From contig JACTVC010000001.1 in assembly GCA_018417955.1 (NCBI GenBank), positions 1,612,001 to 1,676,000 of the forward strand: a DNA stretch of 64,000 bases, given 5' to 3'. The stretch is from Laccaria trichodermophora. Taxonomy: Eukaryota; Basidiomycota; Agaricomycetes; Agaricales; Hydnangiaceae. Both the position numbers and the translations under genes were made by a program. Shown here piece by piece: positions 23,230 through 35,449 of the stretch (positions are counted from its first letter, which is position 1; every line of letters starts with the position of its first letter). The notes under the pieces are model-generated. The model saw nothing but the letters and a program-made list of their open reading frames with translations. It did no database searches and was not told the DNA's origin.

Positions 23230-25462
23230 ATGTTTTCGCCACTCCCACCCACGCTCTTTCTTTTATTGCTATCTATGCTGATGGGGCCTACGACTGCCCA
23301 GGATCAAGTGAGCACGGCTTGCCTTGGCATGAAGGCTATTAACGTGCATGACTAATTCTGACTTTTCCCAACCTATCATAGACTGCAAGATGGGATGTGG
23401 TGGGTCCTTACTGTTAGACTACTCCGCTCTTCGTGGACAATGATCGGTTTTAGCTGAAAGGGACGAAGGACGAATCGTCGTGCGACCTCCAGAACCAGCT
23501 TAGTGCGTTCTGTGAGTATCAAAGCGCTCGAGGTGAGTTCTTGATGAATATCATTCGGAGGCTTCTCTGACCTCTTTCTCATAGATTACACGGGTATACG
23601 TAGACAAGCAACGAACGGTACTGCTCCATCGAAATGTACATGGTGAGTGGGATTCCCAACTGGATATGTTGCCCCTAACGATCTTCTTCCTTAGCAATAC
23701 GGTCTTTTTCAACATATGGAGCGCATGTTCATATTCAAGCGGCAACAACACACTTCCTATCTACAGCCTTTGGACAGCCCAATGCCAATCAAACTCTGTG
23801 AGCGTTAGTAGAAGTGCGCAGTGGGTCTTGTCACCCTCGGGAGTTGGGCCTGGGATGGAATTTCCAGGATGGGCAAAACTGTCTGTACCAGGCAATGCGA
23901 CTTTTGACATGATGCGAGCGGTATCTGGTGAGTCCGGTGCTGCCTAAATCCTCTCTATCTAACTAAGCGATGAACAGTGGCTATCGCACGTCCACGTACC
24001 CCAGCCAAAATAATCATCATCTCAGCCGTTGTGGGAGTGATCAGCGGTCTACTCATCGTCCTTCTATTCTTCGGCTGGCAGCGGAGGAAAACCGTAGCTC
24101 GAAAATCAGCTTTCCAGAAACTGCGGTACCCAATTTGGACACGCAGGCTGCGGAGCGTTCAGCAGGAAGAACCAAAGAGTGATTGGACTATAGATCGCGC
24201 CGAAGAGCCTCCACAACCACAAGAAGAGGAGTTTGTCTTCGTGCATCCCCAGTCGCCCTTGTCGCCCTTGTCTCTGCACGACGAACCATTGAGATCACGC
24301 TGGTCGGATTCGATCCATGCGCCTCCTTCTATCATGGATAATCGACGACCGCTCCGGAATGTTTGGGGCGAAAACATTGCTAGGAGGGTCAAGGCTGTTC
24401 CTGGGCTCATCTCCAGACCGTGGAAACCACGACCGATCCGCGTCACGGCTGTTCCTGCCCGTAGAGGTTTCCGTGTGGACACCAACGACAGGACATTTGG
24501 GCTCGTGTCTCCGGGTTATACGCCAACGAGTGCTCATCCCAGCCGGCTGCATGAAACTATTCATGAGGATGACGAGGAGCAGGGTCATGATGCTGATGGC
24601 CATCAACGCCAGCAATCGATTCATGATGTGGACGATGATGAGCGGATGACGCTCATTTCTGATCATGACAGGACTGACAATGATGTGTTTCTGATTTCGA
24701 GGAATGGCGCGGATTTTAGCACGTTGGGAAGTACTCCCACAAACTCGAATATTGTGGTCATCAGTCCAAGTGATTACGGACACGTACCACAGCAGAATCA
24801 GCGCAATAAAAAAGTATGTTCAAGGTTTTTTCTCTAGGATCTGAATCTGATCTTGTTTTCAGCCTCAGGTACCTCCCCCTTTACACTCACCCCCTGCAAA
24901 TATACGCACAGTATATACACCCCATTCCAACGGAGCTGGACCATCCTATTCATCAGCCTTGCGTCCTATAGAGCACCAACGATCACAATCGAATCTTCCG
25001 CGATCTCCTGCTATAGCTCGTCAAACCTCAGCAGAACAACCACACTACCGAGCTCCTTCCCTCCACGACTCCATAGACATCGGTTTCGAAGCCGCACCTA
25101 TATCACGTCGGTCGTCAAACCAGAGTTTCCGCGCTCCAGCACTGCAGCATCAACGGTCGATATCCCAATCCGGTTTGGTTGGCATCGACGAGGTGTATCA
25201 CGATCCGTATGCACCCACCAACCATCGGAGGGGGCTCTCAGCCGACGACGCGGCTTCGTTTTACCTCACGCCAGAGAATGCGGCGTATCCCCCGAGTCAA
25301 GGACATCAGCTATCTGTTGAAAATCTTATTCCTCGCCGTACGGATCCTGTGATGCTTTTCCCTGGATCTGTGAGAGGGGCGGGGTACGGAACTACGCCTG
25401 ATGCGTATCCTAAACCGTTGCCTGGTACTCTGCAGCCTAACAGACGAGGAAATATTCCATGA
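23230..25462 (+). CDS. Secreted-type single-pass membrane protein of unknown function
   Basis: The ATG at 23230 starts a signal peptide (LFLLLLSMLMGPTTAQDQ). Several short exons follow, encoding a Cys- and Trp-containing ectodomain with CTCNTVFFNIWSACS and WTAQCQSNS, which resembles a class of agaricomycete membrane proteins. The exon from about 23985 encodes one membrane helix (IIIISAVVGVISGLLIVLLF) followed by a basic stop-transfer WQRRK. A long cytoplasmic tail is rich in Pro, Ser, Arg and Asp/Glu (HEDDEEQGHD, HDVDDDERM). The last intron (24814-24862) leads into an exon ending at the stop at 25462. The architecture resembles fungal wall-sensor or receptor-like proteins, but I recognise no defined domain. 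Exon limits in the ectodomain are tentative. Confidence 0.65.
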
Positions 25463-25864
25463 TATCCTGAATATTTACGACTTTTATTACCACTCATGGA
25501 CGGTTGTGCATCTTTCTATTTTTTTTTGGCATTACTTACATGGATGTAGATGGACGCGCTAATGACACGATACTTGGCTTGATCCTCGTGTAGCTTGGGA
25601 TGAGCTTGTGTGCTTGGATAAATATTTTTATCTGATTTGCAACGTGTTTCTTGGGTGCTTAGAAGGGTATGGAACTTTGGAGAACTCTCTCGAATAGATC
25701 GGAAAAGGAAATAGCCCAGCCACAATTGGCCCATATAGGGCACACCAAGAGCACACAAGGATTCTTTTCGATCATAGACTTTTCTTGCATATAAAGGTCA
25801 TCTCGACATCTACTACCCAATAATTGCTCGTCACTATCCCTTTTTTTCTCCTTAACGTTCTATC
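25463..25864. promoter_or_regulatory. Upstream region of the Hsp110 gene
   Basis: 400 bp between tandem genes. It must contain the terminator of the membrane-protein gene and the Hsp110 promoter. GAA/TTC clusters around 25672-25694 could be gapped heat-shock-element half sites, but this is a weak suggestion. Confidence 0.3.
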
Positions 25865-28440
25865 ATGGCCGTTGTTGGTATCGATTTTGGTACTCTCCAC
25901 AGCAAGGTCCGTTATCTTCAAGCTGATTTACAATTTTTTTTATACTCATTTTAAAAAAAAGATCGGTGTCGCTAGACATCGCGGGATAGATATAATCACG
26001 AATGAAGTGTCTAATCGTCAAACTCCGTGCGTTTTTGAGCTCTATTGGATACGATTTTGACTGCTAAAAATGTGGATTGTAGATCTCTCGTCGCCTTTGG
26101 GCCGAAACAACGTTCCATCGGTGAACCTGCAAAGACCCAGGAGACATCCAACTTCAAGAACACCGTCGGGTCCCTCAAACGGCTGGTTGGACGGACGTTG
26201 AACGACCCACAAGTGCAGGATATCGAGAAAAAGTTTATCAATGCTAAATTGGTCGATGTGAACGGGACTGTTGGTACCGAGGTCCGTCTTTTATATACAT
26301 TCCGCCCCAATGGAGTCTTTTGCTGATATCGAAGTCAAGGTCACTTATCTCGGTGAAAAAGCCACCTTTTCGTACACGCAGCTTGTCGCGATGTATTTCG
26401 GCAAGCTGCGCGATACGGCTGCCAATGAACTCAAAACTGGCGTCACCGATGTCGTGATCGCCGTACCGGGATGGTATACCGACGTCCAGCGTCGTGCGGT
26501 TCTGGATTCTGCATCCATTGCAGGACTGAATACCCTCCGACTCATCAACGACACGACTGCCACTGCCCTCGGATATGGGATCACAAAGGCCGATCTCCCA
26601 GAAGCAGAGAACCCTCGCCATGTTATTTTTGTTGACGTTGGCCATGCTGGATTGTCAGTGGCCGTTGTTGCTTTTTCCAAAGGCCAACTTGTCGTCAAGA
26701 GCACGGCTTATGACCGTAATCTTGGTGGTCGTGACATTGACTATGCCTTGGTCCAGCACTTTGCACAAGAATTTACGGCCAAGTACAAGATCGATGTTAT
26801 GTCGAATCCCAAGGCCATCTTCAGGCTTTCAGCTGGCTGTGAGAAGCTCAAGAAGGTCCTGTCTGCCAATAGCGAATCGCCTCTGAATGTCGAGTCCATC
26901 GTGACCGACGTCGATGCTTCATCCAAACTCACCCGCGAACAACTCGAAGAGTTCATTAAACCCGTTACCGATCGCATCATCGCCCCCCTCCATCGCGCTC
27001 TCGCAGATTCTGGCCTCACCTTGGACCAGATCGACGCGATCGAGCTCATCGGTGGCACCACTCGTGTCCCCGCCGTCCGCCAACGTATTCAAGAAGCTTT
27101 CCCCGGTAAATTCCTTTCCACCACCCTCAACCAGGATGAGGCCATTGCCCGCGGAGCCACTTTTGCCTGCGCCATGCTCTCCCCCGTCTTCCGCGTCCGC
27201 GACTTCCATGTGTCCGACATCAACCACTTCCCCATCAAGGTTCAATGGACTGCCACACCCACCGACCCCGACGACGACACGGAACTCATCGTCTTCCCCC
27301 AGGGCAACAGCATTCCTTCGACCAAGGTGCTCTCGTTCTACCGCAAGGAGCCTTTCAACATTGAGTCTGTTTATGCGCAGCCTGAGCTTCTTCCTGGTGG
27401 GATCAGCCCATGGATCGCCAATTTCACTGCCAAAGAGGTGCCTCCTACAGCTAACGGTGACGCCACCTGCGTGAAGCTGAAGACGAGGTTGAACCTTCAT
27501 GGTGTCATGTCATTCGCGGGTGCGTATGTTGAGGAAGTCGAGGAGAAGGAGGAGGCTATGGACGTGGACGCTCCTGCTGAGGGCGCTGCTCCCCCTAAGA
27601 AGAAGAGGATTGTGAAGAAGACGGAGATTCCGTTCGTTGCGACCAACACTTCTTTGGACAAGTCGGTTGTGGAAGCGCTCCGAGAGCAGGAGAACCAGAT
27701 GCACGCTGCTGATAAGCTTGTGTATGATACCGAGGTAAGTTTCGAGTTTTTCTCTTTGCTTTTGTTGCATATATTAATCGGCTTTTTAGGATCGCAAAAA
27801 CGCTCTTGAGGAGTACGTCTATGACACGCGAAGCAAGCTCGATGAGCGTTATGCGCCATATGTTCAACGTGAGGAGAAATCCAAGCTCCTCGTCGCACTC
27901 CAAGAAGCCGAGGACTGGCTGTACACCGAAGAAGGTGAAGAAGCCACCAAATCCGCCTACGTCACCCGGCTCGACGCACTCAAAGTCCTCGGCGACCCCA
28001 TCACCTTCCGCTACAAAGAATCCGACGACCGCCTAAAAGCCATCGCACAACTCCGCGAGACATTAAACAACTACATGTCCCAAGCCACCTCATCCGACGA
28101 AAAGTTTGCGCACATTGACGAAAAGGACAAGCAAGCCGTCGTCGAAAAGGTGGCGACCGTGCAGAAATGGCTCGAGGACCAGAACGTGAGGCAATCTGAG
28201 AGGCCGAAGAATGTTGATCCTGTTTTGACGAGCGCGGAGATTGGGAAGAAGAGGGATGAGGTCATTTATTTCGCTACTCCCATTTTGACCAAGCCGAAGC
28301 CGAAGCCGCCTGTGGTTCCTCCTACGTCGGGTACGCAGACCCCGAAGGGTGGGGCGGAGACGCCTGCTAAGGAGGGTGCTACTTCCCCTCCTCAGGAGGA
28401 GGAGGACGGCCCGAGTGTTACTGAGATGGATGTAGATTAG
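25865..28440 (+). CDS. SSE1: Hsp110/Sse1-type chaperone and Hsp70 nucleotide-exchange factor
   Basis: Five exons, 25865-25906, 25962-26026, 26083-26281, 26340-27734 and 27790-28440, give about 783 aa. The N-terminal ATPase domain begins VVGIDFGTLHSKIGVARHRG, where Hsp110 members differ from Hsp70s. It continues with IDIITNEVSNRQTPSLVAF, VVIAVPGWYTDVQRRAVLDS, LRLINDTTATALGYGI, the DVGHAGLSVAVVAF phosphate loop and IELIGGTTRVPAVRQ. After a short beta-domain comes the acidic insert typical of Hsp110 (VEEVEEKEEAMDVDAPAEG), a Lys-rich run, an extended alpha-helical domain and a Pro/Lys/Glu-rich tail ending TEMDVD. In yeast, Sse1 releases ADP from cytosolic Hsp70 and holds unfolded clients. The length suits the family, and motifs look intact. 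Confidence 0.92.
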
Positions 28441-29779
28441 GTGCACGGCAATTGGTTGGTTGATGTAGCAATGGATAAAGCAGATACATATTACATGTTC
28501 AATTAGATTTTTTTCTCTTCATTTTCTGAGTACTCCGTCATTCCCCAGCCACTGTCGTCGTTATTCTGAGGAAGATACGTCAGCCCCTCCTTATCGTACT
28601 GCAACAAAAAACTTACTTCGCCGCAAGGCTCATCACACACTCCTTCCGCAAACCGAAATGAGGAGAGGGATCAGGTAGGCAAGAGCTCTGAAAAACGAGT
28701 AAGTGAATCCGTCTTCCATTCATGCAAGAGACGATTCACTGTGATTAGTGCCTAAGCTGCTCTCCACATTATCACGCGTACTCAACGTTCAACACCATCC
28801 ACTAGACAAAAGCACACTGGACGTCGGGCGGTCGGCAATCCAAGAGATAGTCGAGGACATAGACGTGGAGTGGGGGCTACAACATGTGCGTGAGATTCAA
28901 TTAATGGTGGGAGACGCAATGGAAAGCTTACTCGATGTCAGAGGCACACCGTGGTTGTTTGACGTTTCCTCTACCCACCCATGAGTGAACATGTGATGCC
29001 GTCGACGGGAGAAATGACTTACCCAACGTCCGTTGGACAGTCGTCCTCTTTCAAATCTGGCGATTCTCCGGAAAGATCGCCGTCATCGCAGAGATTTTGA
29101 CCACGTCCGCGTATGTCTCCTCAGAATGCTCAGGAACCTCCACACTGCTCGAGGGCCCCACAACGGGTGTTCCCCGCCAGTCCCGCTACAAGCAACCTAC
29201 CCTCGACGTCAACACGCATGCCCCGCTGAGCAACACACAAACATACTCGACGCCGGACGCGCGGGGTCTGTAATGCAAGAGATAGACAAGTAGTTGAGGT
29301 TGGGGGGGGTGGAGTGGGAGCTACAAAAAGTTATCAATTGACATTTTGAAACGCGACAAAGGACTGGCTAGACCTTAGAGCCAAGCTAGTAACACCTAGA
29401 AATTGACTGATCTCGTCATTCACAACTGATATTCGATGCTAGACGTGTAGCTGAGGTCGATTCTGCGCAAGGCCGATGTTATATAACGTTTAAGTGAGAT
29501 TCAAATGCCAACGATATCACTTACGCGATAGTACATCGTTTCATGGCTCTTCCGCTACAGAGAGTGTGATAGTGCTGGGCTAGAACGATATCAAATGTCT
29601 TCAAAGCAAAAGACGACTCGCTGTGTGTGCTAGAAGTACTACGTCGTCAGTCAACCGCAATCATTGAGAATAACGCGTAACGACCCGTGGGACGTTGTGA
29701 TAGCGAACAGAGCAAGTGGAGAGCGCTCGGCAACTCTCAACTTCTCCCCTGACCACAACCATCGTCTCACCAGTACACA
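28441..29779. other. Intergenic region with an imperfect direct repeat
   Basis: Two diverged direct copies lie at about 28798-28915 and 29222-29340, sharing CAAGAGATAG, GTGGAGTGGG and CTACAA blocks in order. On the minus strand 28505-28590 is a short open stretch (YDKEGLTYLPQNNDDSGWG and onward to a stop), but I could not build a gene around it. Confidence 0.4.
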
Positions 29780-32149
29780 ATGTTTGATCGCTCAGAATCC
29801 GTCGTCGTTACTGGTGGCTCTATAACTCAAGTCCATGGAAATTCATATGGCAAGCTTCCAATCTAAAAGGGTGTAGTTTGCTCACTCCGCATAGAAACTT
29901 CCGTCACAAATATCAATAATACGTTTTCGTCGACTGATGATGGTAAGAGCCATTGATTTTCCATCTCATGATAATAGTTCTCAATGACAGGTTTCAGGCC
30001 TCCATGAAAAGGGCCTCAAGACTCTTCACACCAAGATTGCCGCTGGCGCAATGCACGACTCCAAGGAACGTTACGACGCCCCGAAATGCCACCAGGACAC
30101 ACGGAAAGCCGTTATCAAGGACATATCAAGCTGGGTCGTAGATGATTCAAAGGATTTTCCGATCCTTTGGCTTAGCGCTCCAGCTGGCTCTGGGAAGTCA
30201 GCCATCTTGCAGAAGATAGCGGAACTTTTTCAAGGCTCTGGGGGACTCGCCGCTAGCTTCTTTTTTTCACGCACGGCGGGTGAAAGGCAAACGGAGGCTC
30301 GCTTGATCGCCACTATTGCCGCCCAGTTGGCGGTCACTATCCCAACAACCAGGCTTTTCATTAGCCAAGCCGTGCTTAATGACTTATCCATATTTGACAA
30401 GACGTTGCATGTGCAGATGACACGCCTCGTCATCCAACCTTTAATCTGTGCTTCTCTTCGGGCAGGAAGAAGCTCCCCGTGGCCATCATTGCTCGTAATC
30501 GACGGTCTTGACGAATGCAGTGGTGGAAAAGTCCAGGCTGCTATTTTACGCATGCTCAACCAAGCCCTTTTGCAACTCAAACACTCCTTACCCTCACTAT
30601 GCTTTCTCATCGCCAGCCGACCAGAACCCGCCATTTGTGAGGTTTTTGAACATGAGCTCAATGAAACAACCTATCATCTTGTTCTTGACGACTCATATGA
30701 TCCCGATCGGGACATAGCAACGTTTCTTCGAAGTAGTTTTTCAGATGTTCGTCGTCGCGGGCATACCCGCTTTCCCTCTATGTCATCCCTCCCACTTCCA
30801 TGGCCCTCAGAAGACGTGATTTCTTTTCTCGTCGAAAAGTCATCCGGCCAATTTATCTTTGCAGCGACGGTGATCAGATTCGTCGATCAGGATCGTAGGT
30901 TTCCTCCCGATCAACTCAAGATTGTTTTGGATTTGTGTAAATCACGCGATGCATCTCGACACAAGACCAACCCCTTCGCTCTTCTTGATCAATTGTATGC
31001 TGTTGTTCTGCTATCCTGCGATGAAATCAACAGAGTCCTCTTTCTGCTTGGGATGATTTTCTTTTTGGCTGATACCGCTGTGACTCCTGTGTTCCTGGAA
31101 GCCCTTGTTGATATTAACTTCAACGATATAACATTGTTATTCTGGGATCTGCATTCCATTATTCATGTCCCAGTATCCAGCACAGATACTGTTCGTTTCT
31201 ATCATGCTTCTTTTAGAGATTACCTCTTGGATCATCACAGATCTGAAGATTTCCATATTGATGAATATTCAGTGCAGTCTTTTCTTTTCAAATCATGCAT
31301 GCGGCAGCTTTGCAATGCCCCTCACTCTGCTTCTGCCACCATGAGCCCTGCCCAGGAATATAGCCTGAAGTCATGGTCCAATCATTATATCAGGGGTGAC
31401 ACATTAAAGATGGGGTCACTTGACCCTTTCTTGGAAAACCTCAAACCATTGCTTTGCCAGAGTTCAAACTCAAAAAGCAAGGCTGTTATTCCAGATCTTG
31501 CATACTGGGGGAGAGTTTATGGTCCTGCACGAAGCAAAATCCACCAACAAGTAAGTATCTACTTTAAATAGAGATATCAAGTTTTTAACTCCTTCATCTT
31601 TCCAGTGTACTTCTCAGAGGTCAGCCTGTACCCCCCTGTGCTGCAGATTCAATCCTATCCTTGACCAACATCTTCTTTTATGGCTTGAGGAGTATCAATG
31701 GACAAAATTGGAGATTGCCTTAACATGGCTAATGCTTACACTTTACTGTAACAATTCAGTTGGACCACCTTGGCGTCATTTGTTTTCAGGCTCTTACAAC
31801 AACCTAGGAATTAGCTGGTTGTGGCATTTTGACTGGGAAGCCACTTCTGATCAGGAATTTATTCACCTCTTGCTCACTTTTTTCCAACATCCAAAACACT
31901 GTGGTTGCCTCTCTATTGGAAAATTTTCAACCACTGGTGATTTTGCTCATCTCTGTGCACAGATTGTCCTGGATAGTTGCTTGGGTTTTACTGACCCACG
32001 CAGCTTGAGGTACTTACTTCTTCATTCTTTATTCTTTTGTTGAACATACATGTGACATGCCTATGCAAGTTATCTTTATTACCTTCACCAGGTGCTGCCA
32101 ATGCTTCGGAAGAATCGACATACTTGCATGTACCCAGATGACATTGTAA
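29780..32149 (+). CDS. NACHT-domain NLR-like protein
   Basis: Five exons: 29780-29849, 29895-29942, 29998-31550, 31606-32009 and 32092-32149, giving about 710 aa. The first intron appears to use a GC donor (TATG|GCAAGC). The N-terminal leader (VVVTGGSITQVHGNSYG) and GLHEKGLKTLHTKIAAGAMH are hallmarks of agaricomycete NACHT proteins. The NTPase shows Walker A LSAPAGSGKSAILQK, Walker B SLLVIDGLDEC and FLIASRPE; a winged-helix-like region follows with FYHASFRDYLLD. The C-terminal exons are Trp/Cys-rich with no recognised repeats. The exact end is uncertain, because another frame of the last exon stays open to a GTAAGT donor at 32161. Such proteins are inferred to sense non-self and trigger cell death. 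CpG is normal to about 31,000 and then scarce. Confidence 0.82.
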
Positions 32150-32692
32150 CATGCCTCAAGGTAAGTGAGAATATATGATATCTGCTGCAGGGATTAATCT
32201 TGTGTGCTGTAGTCACAGCTCAGCAAGCCTGAGATCTTGGTGAATTGAGTGAACCTAGCTTTGGTAAACTTATTGCTAATATTTTAATGCCATCACTAAG
32301 TATTGCATCACATGCCATTATATATAGGAAGATATCCCTTATTGGCCAAACTTGGGGTGTGATGAGAATATTGATGTGAAGGTTGATGTGAAGGTTGATG
32401 TGAAGGTTGAAAAGCATTCTCTCAAATTTTGGGGGCGTGTCAGGTCACAATTTCAAAATTTTTTAACTTAATATATGTATCAAACTAGGCTGAGGACAGG
32501 TAGACAGGTATTAGGCTGATGGTAGGTTGCAATTTTCAATAGTTACCTGTCACTGCCTGAGGCAATCTGTTATCAATCTAGTACAGAAATATTGAAACAA
32601 TTTTCCAGAGAGTTACTGAGCAAAGCTGAACAGAATGATGAGAGAACTGTTAACCCACCCTTGACCAAGTAATCACTCAGTACTACAAAGAA
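32150..32692. other. AT-rich downstream region of the second NACHT gene
   Basis: Contains a short direct repeat of a GATGTGAAGGTT unit at 32373-32410 (three copies). No gene is recognised. Confidence 0.45.
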
Positions 32693-33096
32693 CAAGGGGG
32701 TGTTGTGATCATAATCCTGGACTAGGGGCCAGTTGGTTGGTTGGGCCATCAGGCTGTTAAAAAAAATTGGAAGCTCAAAAATTTTGGCCCAAAAACATCA
32801 TAGGCAGCCTTCCTGGTGGATAAATTATACATAAGAGATACTAGAAAGCTTCAAGATGTACTAAATGTCTCAGGATGTGCCAATAAACACCACTGAGGCT
32901 GCTTACATAAGACAATAACAACATCAGACAATAACTTTCATTAGTGTGGCAACCATTAACAACCTTTAATTATAATTTGTTAGCATATTCCAGGGCATGC
33001 AAACTCATCATGAAATTCCACAGAACAGGCACTTGAGGCAGGGTCCAATGTGTGATCTAGGCAAAGGTACTTCCATAATTGTTGACACTTGTTGAA

Positions 33097-33364
33097 TAAT
33101 AAAGCTGATGTGCATCCAGAAAATATTGATTATCAAAATCTCAAATTGATGAACAATAAGAACATTGAGCACATCGAGTGGTCATTTCTGTTATTTTATT
33201 CTTTAACATAATCTTCAGCTGAGTGGTGTTGCTATGACTACCAAGATTATTTCCCAAAGAAATTGTTTAGATATGTAAATTGAATGTGCTCAACATTCTT
33301 ATTGTTCTTCATTTTGTAATTTTGACAATTGATGTTTTCCGGATGCACACCAGCTTCTTTATTT
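33097..33364. repeat. Imperfect inverted repeat, MITE-like
   Basis: The arm at 33097-33176 (AAAGCTGATGTGCATCCAGA and onward) is the diverged reverse complement of 33283-33364 (to GGATGCACACCAGCTTCTTT). The spacer is about 106 bp. The arms differ mostly by transitions. Confidence 0.65.
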
Positions 33365-33703
33365 TACAAATGGCCACAATTATGGAGGTACATATGTCCA
33401 AATTTGTCCTGAATATTCTTTGGACCCTGTCTCAAGTGAGGACACTCACACTCTCACACTGTGTCTCATTCTGACACCAACATGGTTCATAGGCCATATA
33501 TTTCAAGCTCAAAAATTGGCAGTGAGGAAACATGAGGTCAGTGTGAAAGACGAAAATGTAAGGTTGTCAATTGCAGGATTGCTTTTGTGTATCCTGAGCA
33601 GAGCTGACCACCAACAATGTGATCCAGTGGGATGTGAAACTGTGTGGGAAAGTAAACCCACTTTCTGTTAGGGTTTCAATGTAAAATGTACTTACATCTT
33701 CAT

Positions 33704-34381
33704 CAAGGGGGTCTTAGGATTCCAAAGTCTGACCAGGGGTTGGGTAGGTAGGTCAGCTGCAGGCCCAGAAAAAAAATCTTGGAACCCTCTACAAAATGAT
33801 CTCAAAACAGGCCTGCAAGACCATACCTTGCAGGTTTGCAGTGCCAATATACTCCAGAACATGGAGACCAGTTAAAATTAAATGATATCCAAGCTTTATA
33901 TAATATTTCTTTTATCTTATCTGGTACTTCAGAGTTCACAAGGGAGGAGGAGGCAAAAATGGGGAGATGCTCCAGTGGTGGCAGACTTGGAAAGTATCAT
34001 CACTGATGACATGGAATTGGAGAATAACAGCATGAGTATCATTCAAACTTATTTGGACAGGCACTCACATGATGTAAGAAGCTTGGCTGTGAGACACAAT
34101 GGGTAAGGCTATCCTATCTTCCATACAAAAAAGGTTTTATATCACTCACCTACATTTTAGTATTACCTAGGTTGTGTTTCATTGGAAACTGTTCCATGAA
34201 ACTGGATTTGCAAGGCCTGTGGGGCATCTGGGACAAGTAGAGGGACAAAGTGAACATAATGATGACATCACATTACCATATATGGGTATGTGCCTGATTA
34301 CGTAGGTAGGTAGGTCGAGCTCCAAGGGCTTAAAAAAAAAATCGACCCCAGGTATTTTTTTTAAATCCTAAGACCCCCTTG
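33704..34381. mobile_element. hAT-like non-autonomous element with perfect 8-bp target duplication
   Basis: The terminal inverted repeats are CAAGGGGGTCTTAGGATT at the left (from 33704) and its exact reverse complement at the right (to 34381). They are flanked by identical 8-bp copies of ATCTTCAT (33696-33703 and 34382-34389). An 8-bp duplication and a CA-start terminus fit the hAT superfamily. The inside includes a coding-like exon (33939-34102, with DLESIITDDMELENNS) ending at a GTAAGG donor, so the element may have captured a host exon. Confidence 0.75.
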
Positions 34382-34624
34382 ATCTTCATGTCAAATCATT
34401 CTGATATCACCTCATTTGTATTTACCTTGCACAGGTGCCCATGCATTGGGTCTGCAATGCATGTTCAATGCAGAGAGGAGGACAGGAGGACAGTGGTGAC
34501 ATCATATTTCCTAAAATAGGTATGTGCCTGATTACATTGGGTGGTTGATTCAGCCCAGCACTCACAACCCAAAAAATCAACCCCAGGTCTTTTTTTTAAA
34601 TCCTGACACCCCCTTGACAAAAAA

Positions 34625-35449
34625 GATGAGTCATTTGATTACAAATTTAAAGATTTATACTGAAGAGGGCCAGTTGGCACTGGCCTGGCAACAGTAGAAA
34701 GGGATGGGAATGCAAGCATGGTGCACTGTAGTGACTGTAATAGGGAACTTAATTGGAACTTAATTGAATATTCTGAGACATAAAGAGAAAACATCTCTGC
34801 TTGCTGGATGTCAACTTTTGTTAGGATCTGTCCTATTCTTTAGATAGGGTGAGAAATGAAGAAATGGAACCACCAGTAGTTACTAGGCTGGAGGGGACAG
34901 TCACATGATCTATAATAGAGTTGTTGTATGGAGTTAGATTTGGCAGAGTAAGCACACAGAGATGCTTGGAGACATAGTTAAGTTCTGGAACTGAAAGGTA
35001 CAGAGTTAAGTCTGTCAGAGATGAGGTTGGCATAAGCTTGGAGTTGGAGACTCGAGAATATGCCAGATGAGCAAAACACTAGGTGAAGTGTTAGTGAGCC
35101 AAATATATGTGATAACTTAGTGTAAGGGGAAAAATAGATTCAGCGCCAGAGTTGAAGTCCGAGGAAAGTTAGTAGGAAGTAATGCAGATGAGAGACTGAG
35201 ACGAGAGGATGAAGGAATAAGACAGAAGTGTGTGCAAGTAAAGTTGATCTTCAATCATATGGATCCTTACTGTGTCGAGTCAATGCAGCCACAAATCCAG
35301 CATTTGTCTAATACAATAGGGCTGAGTTGTGAGATGTTTTATGATACAGTACATACTTAATGAATGAATGGTTGATATCTATGTAGAATAGGTATGCAAA
35401 TCGATCCTCCTCCTCCCTTCAAATTACCACTCATCTAACAACTCCAGCT
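34625..35449. other. AT-rich to GC-balanced transition before the Lon gene
   Basis: No gene is recognised. CpG returns from about 35,140 onward. Confidence 0.4.

Larger units (their letters stand above)
32693..34616. mobile_element. Probable hAT-like non-autonomous element, outer copy
   Basis: The left end begins CAAGGGGGTGT at 32693, and the right end finishes ACACCCCCTTG at 34616, its reverse complement. Eight-base flanks match at 7 of 8 positions (ACAAAGAA at 32685-32692 and ACAAAAAA at 34617-34624), as expected for a hAT-type target duplication. The inside carries only decayed sequence and a second, nested element. The pairing of these two ends is an inference. Confidence 0.45.

Noticed and set aside
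26919..27500. Minus-strand open frame of 193 codons inside the Hsp110 gene
   Set aside because: It is antisense to a well-conserved exon with strong codon bias; no family features.
28505..28760. A small minus-strand gene downstream of Hsp110
   Set aside because: One short open stretch looks coding-like, but the only intron joining it upstream would be 18 nt and no start or homologous domain is seen.
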